A stretch of 64,000 nt of DNA, from assembly GCA_034506255.1 (NCBI GenBank), contig JAPDPX010000003.1:1-64000 (forward strand), read 5' to 3'. A program made the translations under genes and the position numbers. Positions 18,556 through 27,330 of this stretch are shown here, piece by piece. The DNA comes from a candidate division KSB1 bacterium. GTDB lineage: Bacteria; Zhuqueibacterota; Zhuqueibacteria; Zhuqueibacterales; Zhuqueibacteraceae. A model generated the notes under the pieces. That model ran no database searches. It was not told the origin of the DNA and was given only the letters and a program-made list of their open reading frames with translations. Position 1 is the first letter of the stretch. Each line of letters begins with the position of its first letter.

Positions 18556-20553
18556 CTACATCGGCTTCAGCTTGTCCGACAGGCTGCGCACGCGGCGCCG
18601 GGCTTCTTCAAGATACAGGCTGTGCGGATAGCTTTCCAGCAGTTTTTCATAAAGCTTTTGCGCCTGGGCATAATCGTTGAGCTGATTGGCATGCAGTTCC
18701 GCCAGGTGAAACAGCGCCCGGTCCGCGACCACACTTTCGCCGTGTTCGGACAACAGGGCCTGCAGCGTCGTTGCCGCCTGCAGATACTGGCCGGCTTCAC
18801 GCTGCCAGCGTGCGATATTGTACATCGCCTGGGGAACCAGCAGAGCATGGGGATGCGCAGCGAGCAGGACCTGCAGCGTGTCGATGGCGCCGCCCAATTT
18901 GCCTGTTGCGGCGAGAAATTCTGCGCGGGCGTAACGCCGCAGGGCGGTCGAGCTGTCCGCAAGATTGGCATCAATCAGCAGCAGCAGTTCGAGTGCATCG
19001 TTGACCATGCTCTCCTGCTCGTTGCTGCGCGCCGGCGCAGCGGCGATTCCCTCCAGAATATTTCTGGCGGCGCGGAAGTTGCCCTGGTAGAATTCCAGCC
19101 GGCTGAGCAAGAATTTGACCTTGTCCTCAACGAAGGGGCGGTTGCTGCCAAAGCGCCGGGCGGTCTCATACCATCTTTTGGCCTGCGGCAAATCACCGAG
19201 TGCAAGATGGCAGTCACCCAGGCGGAAGATGGCCTCCAGGCGGTCTTTGGCATTCGGATCGGTGGTGTTTTCGTAGATTTTCGTGTAGCTGTCGATCGCT
19301 GCCGGCATGTCCTTCAGGCGGGTGAAGTAGATTTCCGCCTGCCGCCAGCGCGCACGCATCACCCACTGATTGCGGTGGTTCGCGCCCTGCTGCGTGATCA
19401 GTGCCTGCAGCACCTCCAGTGCCTGACGGTATTGCCCCAACTGTTCATGGCATTCTGCCAGGCCCAGCGCGGCCGGGTTGCCAAAGGGTGATTTGCGACG
19501 GTCCGCCAGAAGCAATTGATACGCCTGTGCTGCATATTCCCATGCGCCCGCCAAACGGGCTTGTTCGGCAAAATTGAAGAGTTCGGTGCCGGCCTGCGCG
19601 GGCGCGGTGGCGTGTTGTTCCAAAGCCTGATATTCCGCCAGCGCGGCGGCGTAGCGGCAGTTCTCCAGCAGAATTGCCGCCCGCAGACGCCGCAATTCGA
19701 GCACGTTCGCGCTCTGATCGAGGTGGGCAGTGATGGTCTTTTCAACTTGTGCGGCGGCCTCGTTTGATTCCCGCACCAGCTCGATGAGACGGCGTTGCAC
19801 GAACGGGAACTGGCGGACATCGGCTTGCAAATGGCGCAAGTATTCCGCGGTGGCGGCCGCATAATCGAGCCTGGCAAGATGCAATTCCGCCAACTCCACG
19901 GCAAACAGCGATTCCTGGCCAAAGCGCCTGCGCGCACTTTGATAAACCTGCAGCGCTTCCTCGAAGGCCCGTGTCTCCTTCATGGCCGCGGCCACGGCGG
20001 CATAGGTGCCGGTGGCGGGAAAGCTTTCCAGCAGATCGTTCCAATATTTGCGCGCCGCCGCTTGTTGGTTTTGATTGTAAAGTACAACCCCGAGATCAAT
20101 GCGGGTATGGAGATCATTGATGATCGCCAGACGCCGGTTGATCACGCCCGACAGTTCCTCATAGCGCCGCAGACTCAGCAGGCAGCGTCTCAGGCCCTGA
20201 TAGTAGCCGCCGTTGCGCGGGTCGCCCTCAAACAGCGAGCGATACAACTCCGCCGCACGCTCGTATTGCCCGAATTGTTCGTAAGTCTGGGCTTGATTGA
20301 GGCGGGCGGCATTGAGCTGGGGATTCTGCGCGGCGAGCCGAAAGCTGAGCGCCAGGGGGAGCAACAACAGCACCATGCTTCGTCGCTGCGCCCTTTGCCG
20401 GCAACTCAGTTTTGACGGCAGCCACACGGCAGCAGGTTTTGCCGGCCGGCGGCGGGATTTTCCTGTGATCATTTGCGTGTGAATTCTCCGTGCCGGTGAC
20501 CGCCCGACGGGCGGAGGGGTTCGGTGAGATTGCAGACCCCGGGCAAACTTCAT
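18556..20553 (-). CDS. Exported TPR-repeat protein
   Basis: A 665-aa protein built almost entirely of tetratricopeptide-type helical repeats (for example QAQTYEQFGQYERAAELYRSLF and LFHLAELHANQLNDYAQAQKLYEKLLESYP), interrupted by longer helical hairpins. A hydrophobic export segment (MVLLLLPLALSFRLAAQ) lies at about 59-75, after an unusually long Arg-rich leader. The ATG at 20553 overlaps the DUF4175 stop (ATGA) and has a strong gaggggg 8 nt upstream, so the long form is supported; an internal ATG at 20472 would give a more normal signal peptide. It probably acts as a periplasmic scaffold for the DUF4175 protein. No enzymatic motif seen. Confidence 0.85.
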   Translation of the reverse strand: MKFARGLQSHRTPPPVGRSPARRIHTQMITGKSRRRPAKPAAVWLPSKLSCRQRAQRRSMVLLLLPLALSFRLAAQNPQLNAARLNQAQTYEQFGQYERAAELYRSLFEGDPRNGGYYQGLRRCLLSLRRYEELSGVINRRLAIINDLHTRIDLGVVLYNQNQQAAARKYWNDLLESFPATGTYAAVAAAMKETRAFEEALQVYQSARRRFGQESLFAVELAELHLARLDYAAATAEYLRHLQADVRQFPFVQRRLIELVRESNEAAAQVEKTITAHLDQSANVLELRRLRAAILLENCRYAAALAEYQALEQHATAPAQAGTELFNFAEQARLAGAWEYAAQAYQLLLADRRKSPFGNPAALGLAECHEQLGQYRQALEVLQALITQQGANHRNQWVMRARWRQAEIYFTRLKDMPAAIDSYTKIYENTTDPNAKDRLEAIFRLGDCHLALGDLPQAKRWYETARRFGSNRPFVEDKVKFLLSRLEFYQGNFRAARNILEGIAAAPARSNEQESMVNDALELLLLIDANLADSSTALRRYARAEFLAATGKLGGAIDTLQVLLAAHPHALLVPQAMYNIARWQREAGQYLQAATTLQALLSEHGESVVADRALFHLAELHANQLNDYAQAQKLYEKLLESYPHSLYLEEARRRVRSLSDKLKPM

Positions 20554-23500
20554 TTCTTTTCCCCCTCTTGCTGTCGGGTGAGCGCTTCGAAGTATTTCTG
20601 AATCAGTTCACGGTAGTCGCGGGAGTATTTCTCGCGCAGGGCGTTCATCAAATCCTCCTGCATGCGCGTCCGGCGCCCGCCGAGGTCGTCCGGCAGGGCG
20701 CCGGGATCAATGCTGCGGTAGTTCCTGGCGCGTTCGGCCTGGCGTTCTTTGCTGTGATCACGCTCGCGCAGCGAACGTTGTGCATCCAGCATGCGTGAGA
20801 GAATCTGCTGCTGGCGTTCCAGGGTTTGGCGGTTGACGTTTTGCTGTTGCAGATCTTTCACCACTTCTTCCATGTCCCTGACGGTTTGGTCGAGACGGCC
20901 AAGAATCTCGCCGCGGTTGCCGAACTCCTGCAGCAACTGTTCGAGACTTTTTTGCACGGCAGCTTGTTCGGCGGCCATGCGCGCCATGGCGGCCTGCCGC
21001 TGCAGCGCACTCATGCCCTGCTCGGTGAGTCCCTCGGTTTGCTGATTGATGCCCTGTTGCTGGCCGGAAAGCCCGAGCAGGCGCTGCAGGAATTGTTCCA
21101 TGCCCATCCCCATGCCCGGCTGACCGCTCATCTGCTGCATCGCCGCGCGCAGGCCGGCGACCGCACGATCCAGGCTCTGCATCGCCTGGCGCTGCGCCGT
21201 TGCCGCCTGCCGGCCGTTGCGCTGTTCGAGCTGTTGCAGCGCATTTTGCATGCTGTTCATCGCCTGGCCGACGGCGCGCGCCACTTCCGGTGTCACGGCG
21301 AAGCTCTTTTGCGAAGTTTGATGGAGTTGTTCTGCGACACGCCGCAGGCCGGAGAGCAGCTCCTGTTGCTGGTCGGCGGTATGATTGAATGTCATGTCTT
21401 CATTCTGCGGGGTGCTGCCGGCCTGGCTGCCGAGCTGTTCCTGGCGCTTGGAAAGCTGCAGCAAATCCAGCGAACTGCGCTGCAAGGCTTGCATGGCTTG
21501 GCGCTGCTGGCTTTCGCGCATTTCTTTTTGCGCGCCGGCCAGCGCCTCCCGCATGCGGTGCAGCGTTTGCGCCACACGCCGGCCCTGTTGTTGCGCCTGT
21601 GCCATTTGTCCCTGCTGCAGGCTCTCGGACATCTGCTCCATCCCACCGGCCAGGTTTTCCGACTGCATCATTTGCGCGGCTTGTTCGACCTTTTGCGCCG
21701 GCGATTGCTGTTGCAGCTCATGCAACAACGAGGAAATCTCCTGCAGCGGTTGTTCCAGCGCTTCGCTGTCCCGCTGCAGGGCTTTTTCCTGTGCGGCCAA
21801 TTGTTCACGCGTCTGCGCGTCGGAGGGCTTCGCCGCCTTTTCGTTTATCTCCTGCTGCCGTTCCTGCAGATCCGCCGTCTTCTTGAGCGCCTCATCGAGT
21901 TTCTGTTCCGCCTGCAGTTGCTTGAGCAGGTTGATCGTGCGCTCCAGGCCCTTCAAAAATTCCTCCTGCGAAAACTGGAAGTTTTTCATCGCCTCTTCCA
22001 GCTTCTCCGGGTCGAGCGTTTCCATTGCCTTGCGCAGCTCGCCCAGGGCCTTTTGCAATTCCGGGGAGTTGATCTCCTGCAGCAGCTTTTGCAGTTCGAG
22101 ATATTTGTTGAGTGTCTCCAGGCTGAGCAGATCGTTGCGCTCCATGGTGGTAATCATCTCCGCGAGCCGTTCCTGCATTTGCCGCAGGCTTTCGCGCATC
22201 TGCTCGCTCGCCCCCGCCGTTTCACTGAGCTTCTGTCGCTGCTCCCAATCGAGATTGGGGTCCTTCTTCAATTGTTGCGCCAGGTCGTCCAGCTTTTGCT
22301 TGACCTGTCTGGCTTGTTGATAAAGCTCCTGCATGTCTTGCGCCGTTTCGCTCTGCACGTTGGCGACTTCCTGATAGATTTCATAGAGCGAGGGAAAGCG
22401 CACCTGATAGGTCTGGCTGTGAGCAGCTTTGGGACCCCGCACCACGTCATTGTCCCGCACGCGCGCAAAATAGCGCACCACATCGTCCGGTTGCATCTCG
22501 AGCGTGGTGAAATCCCAAACCGCCTGCAACGTCAGACGGGGCTGATGCCGGTCGCTGAAGGGCAGCGGCCAGTGACCGGTCCGGCTTTCGCCCCCGAGAC
22601 TCGGAAAGTGCTCGTAGACGATTTCAGCCGAGGAAAAGCCATAATCATCCTCGGCCAGCACGGTCAGCGGCAGTTGCATGCTTTCATCGAGATCGACGTC
22701 CTGGCCGGGAAAGGCAATGCGCACCGCCGGCGTCTGGTCGGTTTCCAGCTCGATGCGATATTGAATGGGATCGATATTGTGCAGGCCGTTGGCATCTTCC
22801 AGCACGATGGTGTAGCTGCCCGGCTGGGCGATGTTGAACTCTCCGCGGGCTGTCTCTCCGCTGAGCTGCAGCGGCAGGCTGGCGTTCCAACTGAAATGCA
22901 CCGCGGCAGCACGCAGCTCCTTGCTGGCCTCGAGCTGCAAGCTGGCGCGTGCACCCGGCAGCGCCATGATATCGCCCAGGTTTTCCGCCAGCGCCTGCGG
23001 CGGCCGCCGGGTGTAATCCGGATGGTGAATGGTGACCTGCAGCGAGCGAATCAGCGGCGGTTCGATCACGCGGACATGGTACCAGCGGCTGGTTTCTTCA
23101 CCGAGGTGCACGCGATAGCTCAGACTCTCGCGTACACGTTCGAATTTGTGCTGGAAAACCAGGCTGCCGCTGTTTTTCATGACGGCTTGATTGACCGCCC
23201 TGGTGCCCTGAAGCTGCCATTCGAGCTGCACAGTCTCCGTGGTCAAATGATTGAGGCGGGCGGTGACGATCAGGTCTTCGCCTTTGACGATTTCGACATC
23301 GCCGGGCGTGAGGGAAAATTGCGTGGCGGTTTCTATGATCTGGCGATGGGGATTGAGAACAACAGTGGCGCCGGTGAACATGAACCCGGGCGCGGCACCC
23401 CAGGCCAGCACGCAGAGCGCAAACGCGACAAGCCCGGTGAGCACCCTTTTGCGGGGCGTGGTGCGCTGGAGAATGCCGCTGAAATCCAGGGCTTTGACTT

Positions 23501-23930
23501 GCTCGGAGACCCGGGTGAGCGCGGCGGCGGCGAGTGCCTTGCGCACCGCACTCCCCTGCTCTGCCGTGGAATCTGCATAGACTTGCAGGGCGTTGGCGAA
23601 ACGATCGTGCACTTCCGGATGCAGTTTGCCGAGGCGCAGGGCAAGATCGATGGGAAGAGCGCCGGAAGGATGCGCCAGACTGTTCAGAACCGGCTGCAGC
23701 ACCAGGCGCCATGTCGCATAAGCCACGACGGCCAGACTCGCCAGCGTCAGCATCCAACGAAACAGGGGGATGGCGGCCACACTGTGCGCCAGCACTGGCG
23801 CGAGCAGTGCCATGCCCGCGCATACGGCAATGTACAGGCCGAAGCGGCCCAGCCAGAGCAGGCGGCTCTCCTGCCGGCGCAGCTCGCGCAGGCGGCGCTG
23901 GAGTTCGAGATAAGTTTCGTGGACGGACAT
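20550..23930 (-). CDS. DUF4175-family membrane protein with long Gln-rich coiled coil
   Basis: An 1126-aa protein. The N-terminus has two adjacent membrane helices (about 25-47 and 55-78) and a third near 165-185. Beta-rich Ig-like segments follow (SLTPGDVEIVKGEDLIVTARL and neighbours, about 205-480). The second half (about 500-1050) is highly charged, Gln/Glu/Leu-rich and predicted coiled coil, with many QQ-containing heptads, ending in a basic tail. This plan matches DUF4175 proteins, which have no known biochemical role and often occur near DUF4159 proteins and TPR proteins. The ATG at 23930 lacks a clear Shine-Dalgarno. It is coupled by ATGA to the downstream TPR gene. Family call good, function unknown; envelope tethering or a mechanical role is only inference. 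Confidence 0.85.
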   Translation of the reverse strand: MSVHETYLELQRRLRELRRQESRLLWLGRFGLYIAVCAGMALLAPVLAHSVAAIPLFRWMLTLASLAVVAYATWRLVLQPVLNSLAHPSGALPIDLALRLGKLHPEVHDRFANALQVYADSTAEQGSAVRKALAAAALTRVSEQVKALDFSGILQRTTPRKRVLTGLVAFALCVLAWGAAPGFMFTGATVVLNPHRQIIETATQFSLTPGDVEIVKGEDLIVTARLNHLTTETVQLEWQLQGTRAVNQAVMKNSGSLVFQHKFERVRESLSYRVHLGEETSRWYHVRVIEPPLIRSLQVTIHHPDYTRRPPQALAENLGDIMALPGARASLQLEASKELRAAAVHFSWNASLPLQLSGETARGEFNIAQPGSYTIVLEDANGLHNIDPIQYRIELETDQTPAVRIAFPGQDVDLDESMQLPLTVLAEDDYGFSSAEIVYEHFPSLGGESRTGHWPLPFSDRHQPRLTLQAVWDFTTLEMQPDDVVRYFARVRDNDVVRGPKAAHSQTYQVRFPSLYEIYQEVANVQSETAQDMQELYQQARQVKQKLDDLAQQLKKDPNLDWEQRQKLSETAGASEQMRESLRQMQERLAEMITTMERNDLLSLETLNKYLELQKLLQEINSPELQKALGELRKAMETLDPEKLEEAMKNFQFSQEEFLKGLERTINLLKQLQAEQKLDEALKKTADLQERQQEINEKAAKPSDAQTREQLAAQEKALQRDSEALEQPLQEISSLLHELQQQSPAQKVEQAAQMMQSENLAGGMEQMSESLQQGQMAQAQQQGRRVAQTLHRMREALAGAQKEMRESQQRQAMQALQRSSLDLLQLSKRQEQLGSQAGSTPQNEDMTFNHTADQQQELLSGLRRVAEQLHQTSQKSFAVTPEVARAVGQAMNSMQNALQQLEQRNGRQAATAQRQAMQSLDRAVAGLRAAMQQMSGQPGMGMGMEQFLQRLLGLSGQQQGINQQTEGLTEQGMSALQRQAAMARMAAEQAAVQKSLEQLLQEFGNRGEILGRLDQTVRDMEEVVKDLQQQNVNRQTLERQQQILSRMLDAQRSLRERDHSKERQAERARNYRSIDPGALPDDLGGRRTRMQEDLMNALREKYSRDYRELIQKYFEALTRQQEGEKK

Positions 23931-24277
23931 GGGTGATTGCTTTGTGGTAAATTAGAAGCCGGCTGGTCTTTTCAGTTCAGGAAATTCAGCAAGCACCTGC
24001 CTGATCAGGCGTCGGTTCAACAAGTCGATGTTCAACGATTTGACCCGCCTTGAAAAAGTCGCGGCATAAAATAACAACAGTCAGCCGTGCGGTCGTTTTC
24101 AGGATTCAGCCGGTCGGGGCGCTGCAGCCGCGAAGGCTTCCATAAAAAAACTGTTGCAATGCCCTGCGCATCAGTGCCCCCTCGCCGCGCATCGACCAGT
24201 CTTGCAGGGAGACGCAATTGAGCAATTGCCCGCAGGCAGAACCGGATGCTTTGGACAACATGGCCCTTTGGGCTGGG
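23931..24277. other. Intergenic stretch between DUF4159 and DUF4175 genes
   Basis: A 347-bp gap inside an otherwise tight same-strand run. No frame with a recognisable motif, no T-run terminator and no repeat was seen. It may carry a separate promoter for the DUF4175-TPR pair. Confidence 0.45.
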
Positions 24278-24988
24278 CTAGTTCATCAGGGCATACACCA
24301 CAATATTTGTGCCCATGCGCAGTGCTTGTTCGCGCACCTCGGGCGGGTCACCGTGCACTTCGGGATCGGCCCAGCCGTCGGAAATGTTGGTGTTCCAGGT
24401 GTAGTATGCGATCAAGCGGCCTTCGTGAAACAGGCCAAAGGCTTTGGGCGGACCGCCATCGTGTTCATGGGTTTTCGGCACCCCGGCCGGGAATTCGAAA
24501 TGGCAGTGATAAATCGGGTGGCTGAAGGGCAGCTCTACCCATTTCTTTTCGGGAAAGACCCTGGCCATTTCTTCACGGAAATACTTGTCCATGCCATAGT
24601 CATCGTCGGCATAGAGAAAACCGCCGCTGGTGAGATAGAGCCGCAGTTGTTGCGCCTCCTCCGCCGAGAATTGTATGCGGCCGTGGCCGGTCAGAAAAAC
24701 CACGGGATACGCGAAGAGCTCGTGGTCGGTCAGTTCGACCTGGCGTTCCTCCCTGGCGGTGAGAATGGTGGTGTTTTGCGCCAGGAAGCGGAGCAGGTTG
24801 GGGATGATGGAGGGATCGTTGTACCAATCCCCGCCGCCGCGGTACTTGATGCGCGCCATCGTGAATTCGCTGCGGAGTTGTTGCTGCGCAAAAAGCGTGG
24901 AAGCAGCCGGCAGCGTCGCCAGCAGCACGAGCGTCGCAACCAGACCGCGGCAGGGGCGTCTCCCGGGCATTGTGGCTTCAGCTTTCAT
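24278..24988 (-). CDS. Secreted DUF4159-family protein
   Basis: From ATG 24988 the protein is 236 aa with a signal peptide (PGRRPCRG, then LVATLVLLATLPAAS). The mature part starts QQQLRSEFTMARIKYRGGGDWYNDPSIIPNLLRFL, typical of DUF4159, and has VVFLTGHGRIQFSAEEAQQLRLYLTSGGFLYADDDYG, a Rossmann-like segment resembling the ThuA/GATase-like superfamily, then a His-rich HPIYHCHFEF stretch. The longer frame to 25129 is an arginine/serine-rich shadow over surA and was discarded. The start overlaps the surA stop by 11 bp; an alternative ATG is at 24970. Biochemical function is unknown. Neighbours (SurA, DUF4175, TPR) point to an envelope role. Confidence 0.85.
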   Translation of the reverse strand: MKAEATMPGRRPCRGLVATLVLLATLPAASTLFAQQQLRSEFTMARIKYRGGGDWYNDPSIIPNLLRFLAQNTTILTAREERQVELTDHELFAYPVVFLTGHGRIQFSAEEAQQLRLYLTSGGFLYADDDYGMDKYFREEMARVFPEKKWVELPFSHPIYHCHFEFPAGVPKTHEHDGGPPKAFGLFHEGRLIAYYTWNTNISDGWADPEVHGDPPEVREQALRMGTNIVVYALMN

Positions 24989-26270
24989 CGGCAATCTTGA
25001 TGTACAGTTCCTTCTTGTATTCCTCGACCCACTTGCGGAATTCCTGCTCCGCCTTGTGGTTGAGCGCCATATCCTCGATTTGCTCCCAGTCTTCCTTGAG
25101 GTTGAACTGGCGCGGCTCGCGGCGCGCATCCAGGCGCACCAGGTGATAGCCGAATTGTGTCTTGAGCGGCGGTGAAATCTCGCCGGGCTTCAGCGTTTTG
25201 GCCACTTGCACGAATTCCGGGACCTGCAGTTGATCGATCTCGAACCAGCCCAGATCACCGCCCTTTTCATTGGTGGTGACATCGTTGGAATACTGCTTCG
25301 CCGCTTCTTCGAAAGTGATCTTGCCGGTGGCGAGCTCTTCGCGCAGGGTTTGCGCCTTGTCGCGGGTGCGGGCCTCATCGCCGGCGCTAGTGGCCACCCG
25401 GATGAGGAGATGGCGGACGTTGATCTTCTCGCCGCGGCGGTCGATCATTTGAATGATGTGAAACCCGAATTGCGTTTGCACCAGTCCGGAAATTTCGCCG
25501 GGTTGCAGGGCGAAGGCGGTTTCTTCGAATTCGCGCACGAAATCGCCGCGCTGGATGAAGCCGAGCTCCCCGCCACGTTTCGAGGAGCCGGGGTCTTCGG
25601 AATACTGGCTGGCGAGCTGTGCGAAGTTTTCCCCGGCACGGATGCGCTTGAGCAGGCCCTCGGCCTTCTCCCGGGCGGTGGCCAGCGCCTGCTCACCCGG
25701 CTGGATGTTCATCAGAATGTGGCTGAGTTTGACCGACTCCTTGATGGCGGGCAGACTGTCCTTCATGGTGTGATAAAAGTTTTCCACCTCCCGCCGTGAA
25801 ATTTTGATGTTGCGATACTTCTGTTGTTGCAGGTTGCGCACCAGCAAGCCTTCGGAAATGTCGCGGCGCAGGGTGCGGCGAATCTTGCGCATGGGCTGGC
25901 CGAAGTATTCCTCCACTTTCTGCTCCGAGCCCAGTTGCTGCGTGATATTCTTGATGCGGTCTTCGAGCAACTGGTCAACCTGGCGTTCGTCCACCACCAC
26001 GCTGTCCTCCTGCGCCTTGGTGAGCAGAACTTTTTGATCGACCAGGCTCGCCAGCGCGTTTTTTTGCAACTGGGCAAACTTCGCCGGTTCGCGGCGCGGA
26101 TCGATCCCGAGTTGTATCGCGAGCTGGTAGGCATACTGACTCAGCTCGGATTGCAAAATGATTTTGTCATCCACCACTGCCACGACGCGATCGAGCACCT
26201 CCTGCGCCGGGCCACGATGGGGAATGAGCAGCAAGAGCAAAACAACAGGCGTTGTGAGAGGTCGAAACAT
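24978..26270 (-). CDS. surA: SurA-like periplasmic peptidyl-prolyl isomerase
   Basis: Periplasmic chaperone and parvulin-type isomerase for outer-membrane protein folding. The 430-aa protein has a signal peptide (TTPVVLLLLLIPHRGPAQ), a SurA N-terminal chaperone domain beginning VLDRVVAVVDDKIILQSELS, and two parvulin domains (about 180-285 and 290-395). Each carries the characteristic SEDPGSSKRGGELGFIQRG or SNDVTTNEKGGDLGWFEID motif and FGFH/FGYH histidines. The ATG at 26270 has ggag 7 nt upstream. It follows the rotamase lipoprotein gene by 11 bp and overlaps the DUF4159 gene, indicating one operon. Confidence 0.93.
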   Translation of the reverse strand: MFRPLTTPVVLLLLLIPHRGPAQEVLDRVVAVVDDKIILQSELSQYAYQLAIQLGIDPRREPAKFAQLQKNALASLVDQKVLLTKAQEDSVVVDERQVDQLLEDRIKNITQQLGSEQKVEEYFGQPMRKIRRTLRRDISEGLLVRNLQQQKYRNIKISRREVENFYHTMKDSLPAIKESVKLSHILMNIQPGEQALATAREKAEGLLKRIRAGENFAQLASQYSEDPGSSKRGGELGFIQRGDFVREFEETAFALQPGEISGLVQTQFGFHIIQMIDRRGEKINVRHLLIRVATSAGDEARTRDKAQTLREELATGKITFEEAAKQYSNDVTTNEKGGDLGWFEIDQLQVPEFVQVAKTLKPGEISPPLKTQFGYHLVRLDARREPRQFNLKEDWEQIEDMALNHKAEQEFRKWVEEYKKELYIKIADES

Positions 26271-26281
26271 GTTCTTCTCCG

Positions 26282-27178
26282 TTATGGCCTGGAATTGCGG
26301 GGCGGGGTGGGCAGCGAGTCCACTGCCAGGTTTTCCAGCAATTGATAGTTCTGTTCGATGGTCGTGTTGTTGCTCAGTTCGGCGAGCAGGGCGCGATGGC
26401 GTTCCTCCTGTTTGCGCGCCTTGAGCCTCGCTTCGATCTCATTGCGCACTTGCGCCAGCGGGCGCAGGCTCTCCGGCCGGAAACGCTCGACCACATAGAA
26501 TAAATGATAGGCGTTGTCCATGGCAATGGGCGTGCTCATGGCACCCGGCCGCAGTTTGAGAATTTCCCGTGCGGCCCCCGGCACTTCCGATTCCGGCAGG
26601 TACATCTCCCACGACTGCGGACGGCCCTGCGCCTGGGCGCGCTCCTGCGCCACCCGGCTGAACAACGTGCCGCTGGTCAGTACCCGCCGCAGCGAGTCCG
26701 CCGTCTGCTGGCGCGGCACGGCAATGTGCCACACCTGAATTTCCGCTTCGCTGCGTTTGAAGCTTTCGCCATGGTCGCGATAGAACTGCTGAATTTCACT
26801 CTCGCTGACGGTCCAGTCGCGGTTGCTGATCTCCTGGTCGAGCAGGGCCTCGCCGAGGAGTTCGCGCTCGACGTGCCGCAGCCGCGCCTGCACCTCCGGT
26901 TTTTTATCCAGACCCTGGCGTTTCGCCTCCTGATATAAAAGCTGGGTGGTGATCCAGTTGGAAATGTAGCCTTGCAGTTGTTCCCTGCTGATGTTGTGGC
27001 GCATGGTGGGCGGAATCTCCGCGATGATTTGCTGCAGGGTGAGCGTGGCATCGCCCACGCGCACAATCACATCAGCGGCGTCGGTCGCCACCTGTTCTTC
27101 CTTGTGGGTGCAGGCGGAGAGAAAACAGGCCGCCATCAGCAAAACCAGAGGCCGCCACTTTGAGGTTCTTCGTTTCAC
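26282..27178 (-). CDS. Parvulin-type rotamase lipoprotein (PrsA/SurA-like)
   Basis: A 298-aa lipoprotein when started at GTG 27178, which has a ggaa element upstream. The N-terminus (VKRRTSKWRPLVLLMAACF) ends in a lipobox LSAC, placing the mature Cys at about residue 24. A SurA-like chaperone helix region follows (ISREQLQGYISNWITTQLLYQEAKRQG), then a parvulin-like domain (EIQVWHIAVPRQQ to AYHLFYVVERFRP) that lacks the usual SEDPGSxxxGG loop and so may be non-catalytic. The upstream part of the frame (to 27481) runs into mfd and is spurious. Lies between mfd and surA on the same strand; presumably works with SurA on exported proteins. Confidence 0.88.
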   Translation of the reverse strand: MKRRTSKWRPLVLLMAACFLSACTHKEEQVATDAADVIVRVGDATLTLQQIIAEIPPTMRHNISREQLQGYISNWITTQLLYQEAKRQGLDKKPEVQARLRHVERELLGEALLDQEISNRDWTVSESEIQQFYRDHGESFKRSEAEIQVWHIAVPRQQTADSLRRVLTSGTLFSRVAQERAQAQGRPQSWEMYLPESEVPGAAREILKLRPGAMSTPIAMDNAYHLFYVVERFRPESLRPLAQVRNEIEARLKARKQEERHRALLAELSNNTTIEQNYQLLENLAVDSLPTPPRNSRP

Positions 27179-27330
27179 GTTCCGTTCTTTCCAGGATGAT
27201 TCACAACCATTGCGTGTTGATCTATGAAAAGCCGGGGATCTCGCACACCCGGGAAGGACTCGTCGTGCACGAAATCGGCTGTTGACCTGCCCGTCATCAT
27301 CCGGGGCCGTCTGCAAGCTGGTGACAACCG

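Noticed and set aside
20826..23936. A 1036-aa open frame on the plus strand opposite the DUF4175 gene
   Set aside because: It is antisense to a well-supported coding sequence, is low-complexity Leu/His/Arg, and shows no family motifs; long antisense frames are expected in GC-rich coding DNA.
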